From: JBEDKD01 sp041172365
GTDB taxonomy: Bacteria; Cyanobacteriota; Cyanobacteriia; Cyanobacteriales; Microcoleaceae
Direction: 5' to 3'
DNA length: 22,134 nucleotides
NCBI GenBank assembly: GCA_041172365.1
Contig: JBEDKD010000332.1
Coordinates: 1-22,134, forward strand
The notes beneath the pieces are model-generated. The model was not told the origin of the DNA. It saw only the letters and a program-made list of their open reading frames with translations, and made no database searches. The translations under genes were made by a program, and so were the position numbers. This document shows, piece after piece, positions 1-7,660 of the stretch (position 1 is the first letter of the stretch; each line of letters opens with the position of its first letter).

Positions 1-59
1 TCATTATTAAATAAAGGAACTTGTGTACACCTATACAACGATTTGCTTGAGGAACAGCC

Positions 60-1898
60 ATGCAACTAAAGACCAGGGTCGCGGCGAAACGGGCAACGGG
101 AGCTTATGCGTTAATTGATAGTTTAAAACGCCACGGTGTCAAACATATTTTTGGATATCCGGGCGGTGCTATTCTCCCTATTTATGATGAACTCTATCGC
201 GCAGAGGCCGAAGGTGGCATTCAACATATTCTAGTTAGACATGAACAAGGGGGCGCTCACGCGGCCGATGGTTATGCCCGAGCCACGGGCCAAGTGGGGG
301 TTTGCTTTGGGACTTCAGGTCCGGGCGCGACTAATTTAGTCACGGGTATCGCGACAGCTCAAATGGACTCTATTCCAATGGTTATTGTTACCGGGCAAGT
401 CCCCCGTGCCGCGATTGGTACTGATGCCTTCCAAGAAACTGATATCTACGGTATTACTCTCCCTATTGTTAAACATTCTTATGTCGTGCGTGATCCGCGT
501 GATATGGCGCGCATTGTCGCGGAGGCGTTTCATATTGCCAGCAGTGGACGCCCAGGACCCGTTTTAATTGATGTGCCTAAAGATGTCGGTTTAGAAGAAT
601 TTGATTATGTTCCTGTAGAACCAAATTCGGTGCGGATTCCGGGTTATCGTCCTACTGTTAAGGGTAATCCTCGTCAAATTAATCAAGCTATTAATTTATT
701 ACGGGAAGCTTTACGACCTTTATTATATGTGGGTGGTGGCGCGATCGCGGCTAATGCCTATCAGGAAATTAAGGAATTAGCAGAATTATTCCAACTTCCT
801 GTGACAACAACCTTAATGGGTAAAGGTATATTTGACGAAAATCATCCCTTATCCGTCAAAATGTTAGGAATGCACGGCACCGCCTATGCTAATTTCGCGG
901 TGACGGAATGTGACTTATTAATTGCCGTGGGAGCTCGTTTTGATGATCGAGTAACGGGTAAATTAGATGAATTTGCCTCACGCGCTAAAGTCATTCATAT
1001 TGATATTGATCCCGCGGAAGTGGGTAAAAACCGTGCTCCTGAAGTTCCCATTGTCGGAGATGTGAAGCACGTTTTACAGGAACTTCTCCATCGTTGTCAC
1101 GAAATTAATGATTTAGTGCGTCCGAATCAAACTAAGGCTTGGTTAGATCGGATTAATCGTTGGAAAGAAGATTATCCTTTAGCTGTGCCTCACTATGAGG
1201 ATGTCATTTCTCCTCAAGAAGTGGTAGTGGAATTAGATCGTCAAGCACCGGACGCCTATTATACCACAGATGTCGGTCAACATCAAATGTGGGCTGCCCA
1301 ATTTTTGAATAATGGCCCCCGTCGTTGGATTTCGAGCGCGGGTTTAGGGACGATGGGATATGGTATGCCCGCCGCGATGGGTGCAAAAGTCGCGTTACCC
1401 GATGAACAAGTGATTTGTGTTGCCGGGGATGCTAGTATTCAGATGAATATTCAGGAGTTGGCTACCCTTGCCAAATATGGTATTAATGTCAAAACTGTTA
1501 TTCTTAATAATGGTTGGCAAGGGATGGTTCGTCAGTGGCAACAGGCGTTTTATGGTGAGCGTTATTCTTCTTCTGATATGGAAGCGGGAATGCCTGATTT
1601 TGTCATGTTGGCGACGGCTTTTGGTGTGAAGGGAATACGCGTTTCTGATTACCATGAGTTGAAAGACGCGATCGCGTCTATGTTGGCCTATAACGGTCCG
1701 GTTTTATTAGATGTACAAGTGAAACGGGATGAGAATTGTTATCCAATGGTGGCTCCGGGTAAGAGTAATGCTCAGATGATTGGTTTGCCTCAACCGAAAA
1801 CTCCGAAGGCGGGACCCGAAATTATTTATTGTCCTAGTTGTGGGGCAGAAAATGAGGCTCATAACAAATTCTGTCCTGAATGTGGTACGAAGATGTAA
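60..1898 (+). CDS. ilvB: Acetolactate synthase large subunit with C-terminal zinc ribbon
   Basis: This is the ThDP-dependent catalytic subunit (612 aa) that condenses pyruvate to acetolactate, or pyruvate with 2-oxobutyrate, the first common step of valine, leucine and isoleucine synthesis in the cytoplasm. The N-terminal domain has HIFGYPGGAILPIYDEL and the catalytic Glu62 in RHEQGGAHAADGYARATG. The FAD-linked middle domain carries GARFDDRVTGKLDEFA near residue 291. The C-terminal ThDP/Mg motif runs GDASIQMNIQEL to LNNGWQGMV (residues 456-490), with Trp493 at the site that in plants governs herbicide sensitivity. GAGGA lies 7 nt before the ATG, supporting this start. Residues 591-608 add a four-cysteine zinc ribbon (CPSC...CPEC), which is not part of the core enzyme. 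The regulatory subunit ilvH is not in this window. Function is secure; the role of the ribbon is unknown. Confidence 0.96.
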   Translation: MQLKTRVAAKRATGAYALIDSLKRHGVKHIFGYPGGAILPIYDELYRAEAEGGIQHILVRHEQGGAHAADGYARATGQVGVCFGTSGPGATNLVTGIATAQMDSIPMVIVTGQVPRAAIGTDAFQETDIYGITLPIVKHSYVVRDPRDMARIVAEAFHIASSGRPGPVLIDVPKDVGLEEFDYVPVEPNSVRIPGYRPTVKGNPRQINQAINLLREALRPLLYVGGGAIAANAYQEIKELAELFQLPVTTTLMGKGIFDENHPLSVKMLGMHGTAYANFAVTECDLLIAVGARFDDRVTGKLDEFASRAKVIHIDIDPAEVGKNRAPEVPIVGDVKHVLQELLHRCHEINDLVRPNQTKAWLDRINRWKEDYPLAVPHYEDVISPQEVVVELDRQAPDAYYTTDVGQHQMWAAQFLNNGPRRWISSAGLGTMGYGMPAAMGAKVALPDEQVICVAGDASIQMNIQELATLAKYGINVKTVILNNGWQGMVRQWQQAFYGERYSSSDMEAGMPDFVMLATAFGVKGIRVSDYHELKDAIASMLAYNGPVLLDVQVKRDENCYPMVAPGKSNAQMIGLPQPKTPKAGPEIIYCPSCGAENEAHNKFCPECGTKM

Positions 1899-1925
1899 GA
1901 GTTATTAATTAGTTGAAATTAAGGG

Positions 1926-1955
1926 GGTTTTCTCTGAGGGGAAAACCTTTTTTTT
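1926..1955 (+). terminator. Rho-independent terminator after ilvB
   Basis: A 7-bp stem GGTTTTC/GAAAACC (1926-1932 with 1941-1947) has an 8-nt loop and is followed by eight T residues. It lies 28 bp past the ilvB stop. The same hairpin recurs after cydB as part of a longer duplicated block. Confidence 0.75.
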
Positions 1956-2091
1956 GTTGGAAACCGCAGATATAGGCGAAGCCTTCCCGTAGGGTACGCT
2001 CAACGCAGATGATTTTTGATGAGGCAGAAACCGGGTTTCTTCACGAATTTATGAGCTTTGAGCGAAGAGTCTGATGTCAGAAACCCGGTTT
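1926..2091 (+). repeat. Dispersed repeat block, copy A (direct repeat left of cydAB)
   Basis: This ~165-bp block contains the ilvB terminator, a GGCGAAGCC...CCGTAGGG segment and a hairpin made of two AGAAACC-type 15-mers. It recurs in the same orientation at 4663-4825. The last 73 bp (2019-2091 against 4753-4825) are identical by eye; the middle has small indels and substitutions. The two copies bracket cydAB exactly. Confidence 0.85.
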
Positions 2092-2093
2092 TT
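2026..2093. repeat. Hairpin module of AGAAACC 15-mers (38-nt spacer)
   Basis: AGAAACCGGGTTTCT (2026-2040) pairs with the inverted copy AGAAACCCGGTTT(TT) (2079-2093) across a 38-nt spacer. A run of T follows the right arm, so the module could also stop transcription. It belongs to a family of six such modules in this window. Confidence 0.8.
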
Positions 2094-2105
2094 TTGTTTG
2101 TGTAC

Positions 2106-2111
2106 TATAAT
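2106..2111 (+). promoter_or_regulatory. Candidate -10 box for cydAB
   Basis: A perfect TATAAT lies 46 bp before the chosen cydA ATG, between repeat block A and the gene. No convincing -35 hexamer is seen at the usual 17-bp spacing, so this would be a promoter recognised mainly by its -10 element, or one helped by an activator. Inferred from sequence only. Confidence 0.4.
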
Positions 2112-2157
2112 TGCCAATATCAATGGATAAGGTTTGGCTAATTCACTGAGGACAGAC

Positions 2158-3600
2158 ATGGACTTTCTCTCTAATACCGTGGTGCTGTCGCGGATGCAAT
2201 TTGCACTGACAGCTATCTTCCACATGCTTTGGCCAGTGCTCACAACAGGCATGGGTATTTATCTTGTTATAGTTGAAGGATTGTGGCTGAAAACTCGCAA
2301 TCCTGACTATTATCATCATGCTCGTTTTTGGGCAAAGCTTTATGTGCTTAACTTCGGTATTGGTGTTGCTTCCGGTATCCCAATGGAATTTCAATTTGGG
2401 ACTAATTGGGCTCCATTCTCGGAAGCGGTAGGAGATTTTTTTGGTAGCATTTTAGGCTTTGAAGGCTCGATGGCATTCATGTTAGAAGCGGGTTTTTTAG
2501 GTATCATGTTGTTTGGCTGGGGGCGCGTTAATCCTGTCATTCACTATCTCGCGACGATCATGGTTGCCTTTGGTGCTAATCTATCTACTTTCTGGATTTT
2601 AGTTGCTAATTCTTGGTTGCAAAGTCCCACGGGTGGGGAATTTGTTAATGGCAAGTTTGTCGTTGCGGATTATTTTGAGGCTATCCTCAACCCTTTTATG
2701 GTTAATAGCGTTCTCCATATGTTTTTTGCGACTTTGGAAACTTCGCTATTTGTTATTGGTGGTATTAGTGCTTGGTATATTTTGAATAAGCGCAACGAAG
2801 CTTTTTTTTCCAAGTCTTTGAAGATTGTTTTAGTGGCCGCGATCGCGGTGACTCCTTTACAACTTTATATCGGACATTTGAGTGCGGAACAAGTTTATCA
2901 CTACCAACCCACTAAACTCGCCGCGATGGAGGCTCAATGGGAAACAATTCCCGCGGGACAAACCGCCGATTGGAGTGTTCTAGCTTTACCTAATGAAAAA
3001 TCGGAAAAAAATGACTGGGAGATGACAATTCCTAATGCCTTGGGATTGATATTAGAATTTAAACCCAAACTATCGGAACCTGTCTTGGGTTTGAAGGAAT
3101 GGAAACCTGAAGATCGGCCTCGTATGGTGGGTTTAATTTTCTATTCCTTTCGCATCATGGTTGCGATTGGTTTTTACTTCGCGGGATTGATGGCATTCAG
3201 TGTATTGCAGTGGCTACGGGGTAAGCTTTCACCAGATAATATTACTCAGCAAACTTGGCTAATGGGAGCTTGGATTTTAGCGGCTCCTCTGGGATATATT
3301 GCCGTAGAATCTGGTTGGATTGTGCGTTGTGTCGGACGGCAACCCTGGACTGTTTATGGGCAAATCCGCACTGTTGATGCTGTTTCTGCTATACCTGCGA
3401 GTAATGTTTTGGTATCTCTGATTAGCTTTGCTTTGATCTATAGTTTTCTCTTGGTTTGTACCTTGTATTTTGGTAGTCGGATTATTCGCCAAGGGCCTAA
3501 CTTAAGTCTGCCTGTGCCCGGTAGAGACAATCAACCCGCGATCGAGACAACATTGGCTAAACATATTCCCGATAGCCGTCCAGCAGAAGCACAACAATAG
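2158..3600 (+). CDS. cydA: Cytochrome bd-type quinol oxidase subunit I
   Basis: Integral membrane subunit (480 aa) of the bd oxidase, which oxidises quinol and reduces oxygen to water without pumping protons. In cyanobacteria it serves as an alternative terminal oxidase. Visible heme ligands are His22 (in AIFHMLWP, matching E. coli His19), His187 (SVLHMFFATLE, matching His186) and Met334 (FRIMVAIG, matching Met393). Acidic residues in GFEGSMAFMLEAG and the GRQPW motif are also present. The quinol loop holds KLAAMEAQWET, and the protein is shorter than E. coli CydA, consistent with the short Q-loop, cyanide-insensitive (CioA-like) class. The ATG at 2158 has GAGGA 6 nt upstream; an in-frame TTG at 2134 would add 8 residues but has no better site. 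cydB follows after 8 bp. Confidence 0.95.
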   Translation: MDFLSNTVVLSRMQFALTAIFHMLWPVLTTGMGIYLVIVEGLWLKTRNPDYYHHARFWAKLYVLNFGIGVASGIPMEFQFGTNWAPFSEAVGDFFGSILGFEGSMAFMLEAGFLGIMLFGWGRVNPVIHYLATIMVAFGANLSTFWILVANSWLQSPTGGEFVNGKFVVADYFEAILNPFMVNSVLHMFFATLETSLFVIGGISAWYILNKRNEAFFSKSLKIVLVAAIAVTPLQLYIGHLSAEQVYHYQPTKLAAMEAQWETIPAGQTADWSVLALPNEKSEKNDWEMTIPNALGLILEFKPKLSEPVLGLKEWKPEDRPRMVGLIFYSFRIMVAIGFYFAGLMAFSVLQWLRGKLSPDNITQQTWLMGAWILAAPLGYIAVESGWIVRCVGRQPWTVYGQIRTVDAVSAIPASNVLVSLISFALIYSFLLVCTLYFGSRIIRQGPNLSLPVPGRDNQPAIETTLAKHIPDSRPAEAQQ

Positions 3601-3608
3601 GAGGTTTA

Positions 3609-4622
3609 ATGGCCGCTTTAGAGCATTTTCTTCCCCAAGTCTGGTTTGTAATTTTGGCTCTTTTTCTATTGCTCTATGTCATGCTAGATGGTTTTGACTT
3701 AGGCGTAGGAATTTTGTCACTAACGACTTCAGATGATGAACGACGCAGCATTCTAATGACGAGTTTGGGTAATGTTTGGGATGCCAATGAAACATGGCTT
3801 GTATTAATGGGTGGTGCTCTTTTTGGTGCATTTCCTCTGGCTTACGGCACGATTTTAAATGCCCTTTACATCCCCATTATGTTGATGTTATTTGGGTTGA
3901 TTTTTCGCGCGGTTGCCTTTGAGTTTCGTGAACATTCTCACCGAAAGTTATTTTGGAATTATGCTTTTGGTTGCGGGAGTTTTTTGGCCGCGATCGCTCA
4001 AGGTTTAGCTCTCGGTGGGGTACTAGAAGGAATTACTGTTGATCACGCGGGACACTTTATCGGTACAACTTGGGACTGGCTAACTTGGAGGTCAATTTTA
4101 GTAGCTTTGACACTCATTCAAGGCTATGTCTTGATTGGTTCGACTTATTTAATTATGAAGACTGAGGGGGAACTACAAAAGACTCATTATCGCACTGCTA
4201 AAATTGCCGCGATCACGACACTGCTTGGAGCGGTTTTGATTACGATCGCGACTCCTATTTTTTCCGAAAGCGCGCGGGCAAGGTTATTCGATCCGCCCCT
4301 GGTTTATATCTTTGCTGTCATACCCCTGCTGGGAGTCCTGTTAATTTGGCTGCTTCTTCAAAGCCTTAAAAACCAGGAGGAAAGGACTCCTTTTATCTGG
4401 ACTATCCTGATTTTTCTCCTGACTTTTCTGGGTTTAGGATTGATTGTTTTTCCCTACATTATTCCCACAGAAATCACAATTTACCAAGCGGCAGCTTCCC
4501 CAAGTGCCTTGGTATTTATGATTATCTTCATTGGTTTTCTGATACCGATTATGTTGTTTTACAACATCTACCAATACATAGTTTTTCGGGGCAAAGTTTC
4601 CGTCGGTCATTATGGCGAATAA
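3609..4622 (+). CDS. cydB: Cytochrome bd-type quinol oxidase subunit II
   Basis: Second membrane subunit (337 aa) of the bd oxidase, needed for heme assembly and stability. It shows the family start VWFVILALFLLLYVMLDGFD (residues 11-30), GNVWDANETWLV (54-65), and the following hydrophobic run NALYIPIMLMLFGLIFRAVAFEFR. It has about eight predicted membrane segments and is somewhat shorter than E. coli CydB, matching the short CydA. Its ribosome site GGAGG overlaps the cydA stop codon, so the pair is a tightly coupled operon. No cydX-like small ORF or cydCD is seen nearby. A terminator hairpin lies 40 bp downstream. Confidence 0.95.
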   Translation: MAALEHFLPQVWFVILALFLLLYVMLDGFDLGVGILSLTTSDDERRSILMTSLGNVWDANETWLVLMGGALFGAFPLAYGTILNALYIPIMLMLFGLIFRAVAFEFREHSHRKLFWNYAFGCGSFLAAIAQGLALGGVLEGITVDHAGHFIGTTWDWLTWRSILVALTLIQGYVLIGSTYLIMKTEGELQKTHYRTAKIAAITTLLGAVLITIATPIFSESARARLFDPPLVYIFAVIPLLGVLLIWLLLQSLKNQEERTPFIWTILIFLLTFLGLGLIVFPYIIPTEITIYQAAASPSALVFMIIFIGFLIPIMLFYNIYQYIVFRGKVSVGHYGE

Positions 4623-4662
4623 TCTCTTGTTTTTGGGATAATTTAAGTTAAATAATGATGTG

Positions 4663-4691
4663 GGTTTTCTCCTAGGGGAAAACCTTTTTTT
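4663..4691 (+). terminator. Rho-independent terminator after cydB
   Basis: Stem GGTTTTC/GAAAACC (4663-4669 with 4678-4684) is followed by seven T residues (4685-4691). The loop contains CCTAGG. It is the left part of repeat block B and nearly matches the ilvB terminator. Confidence 0.75.
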
Positions 4692-4825
4692 GTTTGAAAC
4701 CGCTGATATAGGCGAAGCCTTCCCGTAGGGTAGGCTGATAAACGCTGATTTTATGAGGCAGAAACCGGGTTTCTTCACGAATTTATGAGCTTTGAGCGAA
4801 GAGTCTGATGTCAGAAACCCGGTTT
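4663..4825 (+). repeat. Dispersed repeat block, copy B (direct repeat right of cydAB)
   Basis: Second copy of the block found at 1926-2091, same order and orientation: terminator hairpin, GGCGAAGCC...CCGTAGGG segment, then the AGAAACC hairpin. It fills much of the 484-bp gap between cydB and the desaturase gene. The rest of that gap holds a MITE-like element and about 150 bp of upstream sequence with one HIP1 site (4965-4972). Confidence 0.85.
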
Positions 4826-4827
4826 CT
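4760..4827. repeat. Hairpin module of AGAAACC 15-mers (38-nt spacer)
   Basis: AGAAACCGGGTTTCT (4760-4774) and its inverted copy AGAAACCCGGTTTCT (4813-4827) form a perfect 15-bp stem over a 38-nt spacer identical to that at 2041-2078. The right arm ends at the target duplication of the neighbouring MITE-like element. Confidence 0.85.
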
Positions 4828-4958
4828 TTAGTCAATACCTTCGCCTTTTCGGAAAAATGCCTTGATTCCTAGGTTGGGTTGAGGCTATTACCCAACATCT
4901 TCCTTGGGTTAATATCGCTCAACCCAACCGACAAAAAATGGCGAAGGTATTGTTTAGT
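4827..4958. mobile_element. MITE-like palindromic element with 6-bp target duplication
   Basis: The element spans 4833-4952 (120 bp). Perfect 13-bp terminal inverted repeats, CAATACCTTCGCC (4833-4845) and GGCGAAGGTATTG (4940-4952), bound it. Inside are a second perfect 12-bp inverted pair, GGTTGGGTTGAG (4872-4883) with CTCAACCCAACC (4918-4929), and a looser ATTACCCAA/TTGGGTTAAT pair, so it can fold into a long cruciform. The flanks are identical hexamers TTTAGT (4827-4832 and 4953-4958), the footprint expected of transposition. It has no coding capacity. This is the structure of a non-autonomous miniature element; the transposase family is not identified. Confidence 0.75.
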
Positions 4959-5106
4959 TTGAACGCGATCGCGTCTCTATGTCACCAATTATGCTACATG
5001 ATAAAGGGATTCTCTCAGCCTCGTCGAAAAAAAATTTTCTAATCTCTAGCTTAATTCTGGTTTTTCTGTTATTATTCTACGAACGCAAAAATAATCAGAC
5101 CCCAGT

Positions 5107-6231
5107 ATGAATCTTGTAGATGAGCAAGTGTTAATTCCACAATCTGTATATGTTAAAAAATTACGTCCATTGTTACCATCAGACGCCTTCGATCCTGATC
5201 CGACTAAGTTAGTTATACTCTTGATCAATCTGGGGATTTTACTACTGGGATGGGCGATCGCGGATCATCTCGATCAGTGGCCAGTCTATCTTTTATGGCT
5301 GTATTTACCCTTAGCCCTGATTATGGCGAATAGTGTCATAGTCTTATTATTTAGTTCCCATGATCTTCTCCACGGTAGTGTTCAAAAACACTCCAGTTTT
5401 ACATATCTGATTAGTTTGCTAAGTTTAAGTCTGTGGTGGATGCCTCCTACTCAGTGGAAATCACTTCATGTTCGTGTTCATCACAATAACACAAATTCTT
5501 TAGCAGATCCCGATCGCAATTACCTCTACGAGCAACCGAATACTTGGGGGAAATGGATTCATAATCTCTTTGCTCCTTCCATTGAAGTTAATCGTTTTTG
5601 GTTCATTTTTGGAATGGGAACCGCCTGGGGAGTTCATAATTTTCGTAATGTTTCTTCGGTGTTATTTTTTAATGATACCAGTGTCGATTATGTTCCGGCC
5701 GCGTTTACCGTCACTCCTAAAGATCGGTGGATTATTGCTCTGGAATGTCTGGCAATTTTAAGCCTTCATTTGGGCATCTTATTCTATCTTGACTTTCATC
5801 CTCTTAAACTGGCTCTTGCCTATTTCTTGCCTATTGCATTAGGTCACGCGGGGGGGATGTTTTATATCTATACAAATCATTTGGCTTGTCGGATGACAGC
5901 CGTTAATGATCCCTTGATCAATAGTGTTTCTCTCCGGGTACATCCTTTATTTGATCTGTTGCACTTTAATTTTTCTTACCACACAGAGCATCATGTTTTT
6001 CCTAGCATTAACTCTGATTATTACCCTCTGGTTCAAGAATTATTACAACTGTACTATCCCGATCGCATGAATTTGGTTGACGCGGGTGAAGCTTGGCGGT
6101 TGTTGTTGGAAACACCTCGGCATTATAAAGATGAAACAACCTTAACGGATTCTTTGGGTGAAATGTCCGTTAAGTGCCCCCTTGATAATGCCTCTGTGAC
6201 TCATAAACAAGAGGAGCAAATTGTTGTTTGA
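5107..6231 (+). CDS. Membrane fatty acid desaturase-family protein
   Basis: A 374-aa di-iron membrane oxygenase of the fatty acid desaturase superfamily. The three histidine boxes are clear: HDLLH (residues 85-89), HVRVHH (121-126) and HTEHH (292-296), with His258 in YTNHLACRM as a possible extra ligand. Hydrophobic segments lie at about 33-50, 60-82, 97-112, 207-228 and 234-256, placing the boxes on the cytoplasmic face. The family introduces double bonds into acyl chains or hydroxylates or ketolates carotenoids. The boxes do not let me assign it to DesA, DesB, DesC, CrtR or CrtW. No strong ribosome site precedes the ATG. It stands alone between the MITE-like element and a hairpin array. Family secure, substrate open. 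Confidence 0.88.
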   Translation: MNLVDEQVLIPQSVYVKKLRPLLPSDAFDPDPTKLVILLINLGILLLGWAIADHLDQWPVYLLWLYLPLALIMANSVIVLLFSSHDLLHGSVQKHSSFTYLISLLSLSLWWMPPTQWKSLHVRVHHNNTNSLADPDRNYLYEQPNTWGKWIHNLFAPSIEVNRFWFIFGMGTAWGVHNFRNVSSVLFFNDTSVDYVPAAFTVTPKDRWIIALECLAILSLHLGILFYLDFHPLKLALAYFLPIALGHAGGMFYIYTNHLACRMTAVNDPLINSVSLRVHPLFDLLHFNFSYHTEHHVFPSINSDYYPLVQELLQLYYPDRMNLVDAGEAWRLLLETPRHYKDETTLTDSLGEMSVKCPLDNASVTHKQEEQIVV

Positions 6232-6244
6232 TCCGGGTAGTGTG

Positions 6245-6524
6245 AGAAACCGGGTTTCTTGGGAAAATCTCAACACAGCGAGAATTCTGTGGTAAGAAAC
6301 CCGGTTTCTGATAGACGATCGCGCCCCTGTGGTGAGAAACCCGGTTTCTGACAGACACGATCGCGCCCCTGTGGGAGAAACCGGGTTTCTTGGGAAAACC
6401 TCGACAGAGCGAAAAGTCTGTGGTGAGAAACCCGGTTTCTGATCGCGCCCCCTGTGGTAAGAAACCGGGTTTCTTCCGAAAACCTCGAAAGAGGGAGAAG
6501 TCTGTGGTGAGAAACCCGGTTTCT
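6245..6524. repeat. Array of seven AGAAACC 15-mers forming three 65-bp hairpins
   Basis: Copies lie at 6245-6259, 6295-6309, 6335-6349, 6376-6390, 6426-6440, 6460-6474 and 6510-6524. GGG-form copies (6245, 6376, 6460) are each followed exactly 35 nt later by a CCC-form copy (6295, 6426, 6510), giving three 65-bp hairpins with related spacers (GAAAAxCTC...TCTGTGGTx). The copy at 6335 is an orphan. Between modules runs a shared GATCGCGCCCCTGTGG-like linker. The array fills the space between the convergent ends of the desaturase and ubiA genes, where it could act as a two-way terminator. Confidence 0.9.
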
Positions 6525-6542
6525 GATCGAGCCCCTGTGAGA

Positions 6543-7424
6543 TTACCACAGACTTCCGCTAATTATTCCTGCCAAAATAATAAATCCTATTCCTACATTT
6601 TGACTGAAAATTTGTCCATAAACCGATCGCGGTAATTGAGGATTTCGTAATTGAAAATATTGCCAAAACCAGAAAATTGACGCGACACTTAAGGCACTCC
6701 AAAACCCTAAATGTAACTGCATATAATATCCTAAATATCCTAATAATCCAGCAGTCCCTAAAAAGAAAATTCCTACGGCTTCTGGGGCATATTTTCCAAA
6801 GAAAATGGCACTGGAATTGATGCCTACTTGTAAATCATCTTCCCTGTCACTCATGGCATAAACAGTATCAAATCCTAAAGTCCATAGGACAACAGCACCC
6901 CATAATATGCCACTATTGATATCTAAATGGGCAACGGCAGCACTCCAACTAATTAAAACCGCAAATCCCCAGGCAATTGATAAGACTAATTGAGGGATAG
7001 GAAAAAACCGTTTTGCTAGGGGATAACCAATAATTACAGGAATCGCGGCAACACACAACCAAAAACTTAAAGGATTCAAATAAAGCGCGAGTATTCCTGC
7101 ACAAATAAACGCGAAAATCGCGATGACAATACCTGTTTTTACGGTTAAAGCACGCGCCGCGAAGGGTCGATCGCGTGTCCTTTCTACCCTGGGATCAATA
7201 TCTCGATCCCAGAGATCATTAATCACACATCCCGCGGCACTGGTAACGATACTCCCTAAGACAATAACACCCACTAAGGGCCCTTGAGGTGTGCCGTGAC
7301 TTGCTAAAAATACCGCCCAAAGTGCCGGAAGCATTAAAATTAAACGTCCCGCGGGTTTATGCCATCTTAATAGACGAATAATGGTTAACCAAGTGGGTTC
7401 GGGCTTCGTGGGTTGAGTTACCAT
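6543..7424 (-). CDS. ubiA: UbiA-family prenyltransferase, probable 4-hydroxybenzoate solanesyltransferase
   Basis: A 293-aa membrane prenyltransferase. In cyanobacteria this family attaches the long prenyl chain to 4-hydroxybenzoate in the route to plastoquinone. The first Asp-rich motif is NDLWDRDID (residues 69-77), followed by RTRDRPFAA. The second is DTVYAMSDREDD (186-197). Together they bind the Mg-diphosphate of the prenyl donor. About eight to nine hydrophobic segments are visible, and length is normal for the family. The start is ATG with only a weak upstream purine stretch. The gene is divergent from ppx across 236 bp and converges on the desaturase gene, with the hairpin array between the stops. 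The exact prenyl donor and acceptor are inferred from the lineage. Confidence 0.9.
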   Translation of the reverse strand: MVTQPTKPEPTWLTIIRLLRWHKPAGRLILMLPALWAVFLASHGTPQGPLVGVIVLGSIVTSAAGCVINDLWDRDIDPRVERTRDRPFAARALTVKTGIVIAIFAFICAGILALYLNPLSFWLCVAAIPVIIGYPLAKRFFPIPQLVLSIAWGFAVLISWSAAVAHLDINSGILWGAVVLWTLGFDTVYAMSDREDDLQVGINSSAIFFGKYAPEAVGIFFLGTAGLLGYLGYYMQLHLGFWSALSVASIFWFWQYFQLRNPQLPRSVYGQIFSQNVGIGFIILAGIISGSLW

Positions 7425-7660
7425 GACAAATTGTTAATCTTTCAAGAATATTGGTACTTTTGGCAATCTGTACTGTTTCCGATTTGGCCACAGGGGTGAT
7501 ACCCTTTTCCGAAACAAGGGATTGTATCTGATTGTAAAGCGTAATAGGTTAATAATTGCAAAGATTCGTCAAATAGCTCGTAATCAGGCTATTCGTTACC
7601 CTTTTAGGATATCTTCATAGATAGAGTCTGCTCTACTTATCTAACCGGAAAGCTCAAGTC

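Noticed and set aside
2134..2157. TTG start for cydA
   Set aside because: The ATG at 2158 has GAGGA at good spacing and gives an N-terminus close to E. coli CydA (heme ligand at 22 against 19).
4434..4835. 133-codon ORF on the minus strand over the cydB end and repeat block B
   Set aside because: Antisense to cydB and then through terminator and repeat sequence; the protein has no recognisable features.
6245..6524. Array resembles a CRISPR locus
   Set aside because: Repeats are 15-bp palindromes alternating in form, the intervening sequences are related to each other and fall into two length classes, and no cas gene is near.
6142..6635. Three overlapping ORFs on both strands across the hairpin array, encoding RNPVS and KPGF repeats
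   Set aside because: Their translation is just the AGAAACC repeats read in frame; they overlap each other on both strands and have no ribosome site or recognisable domain.
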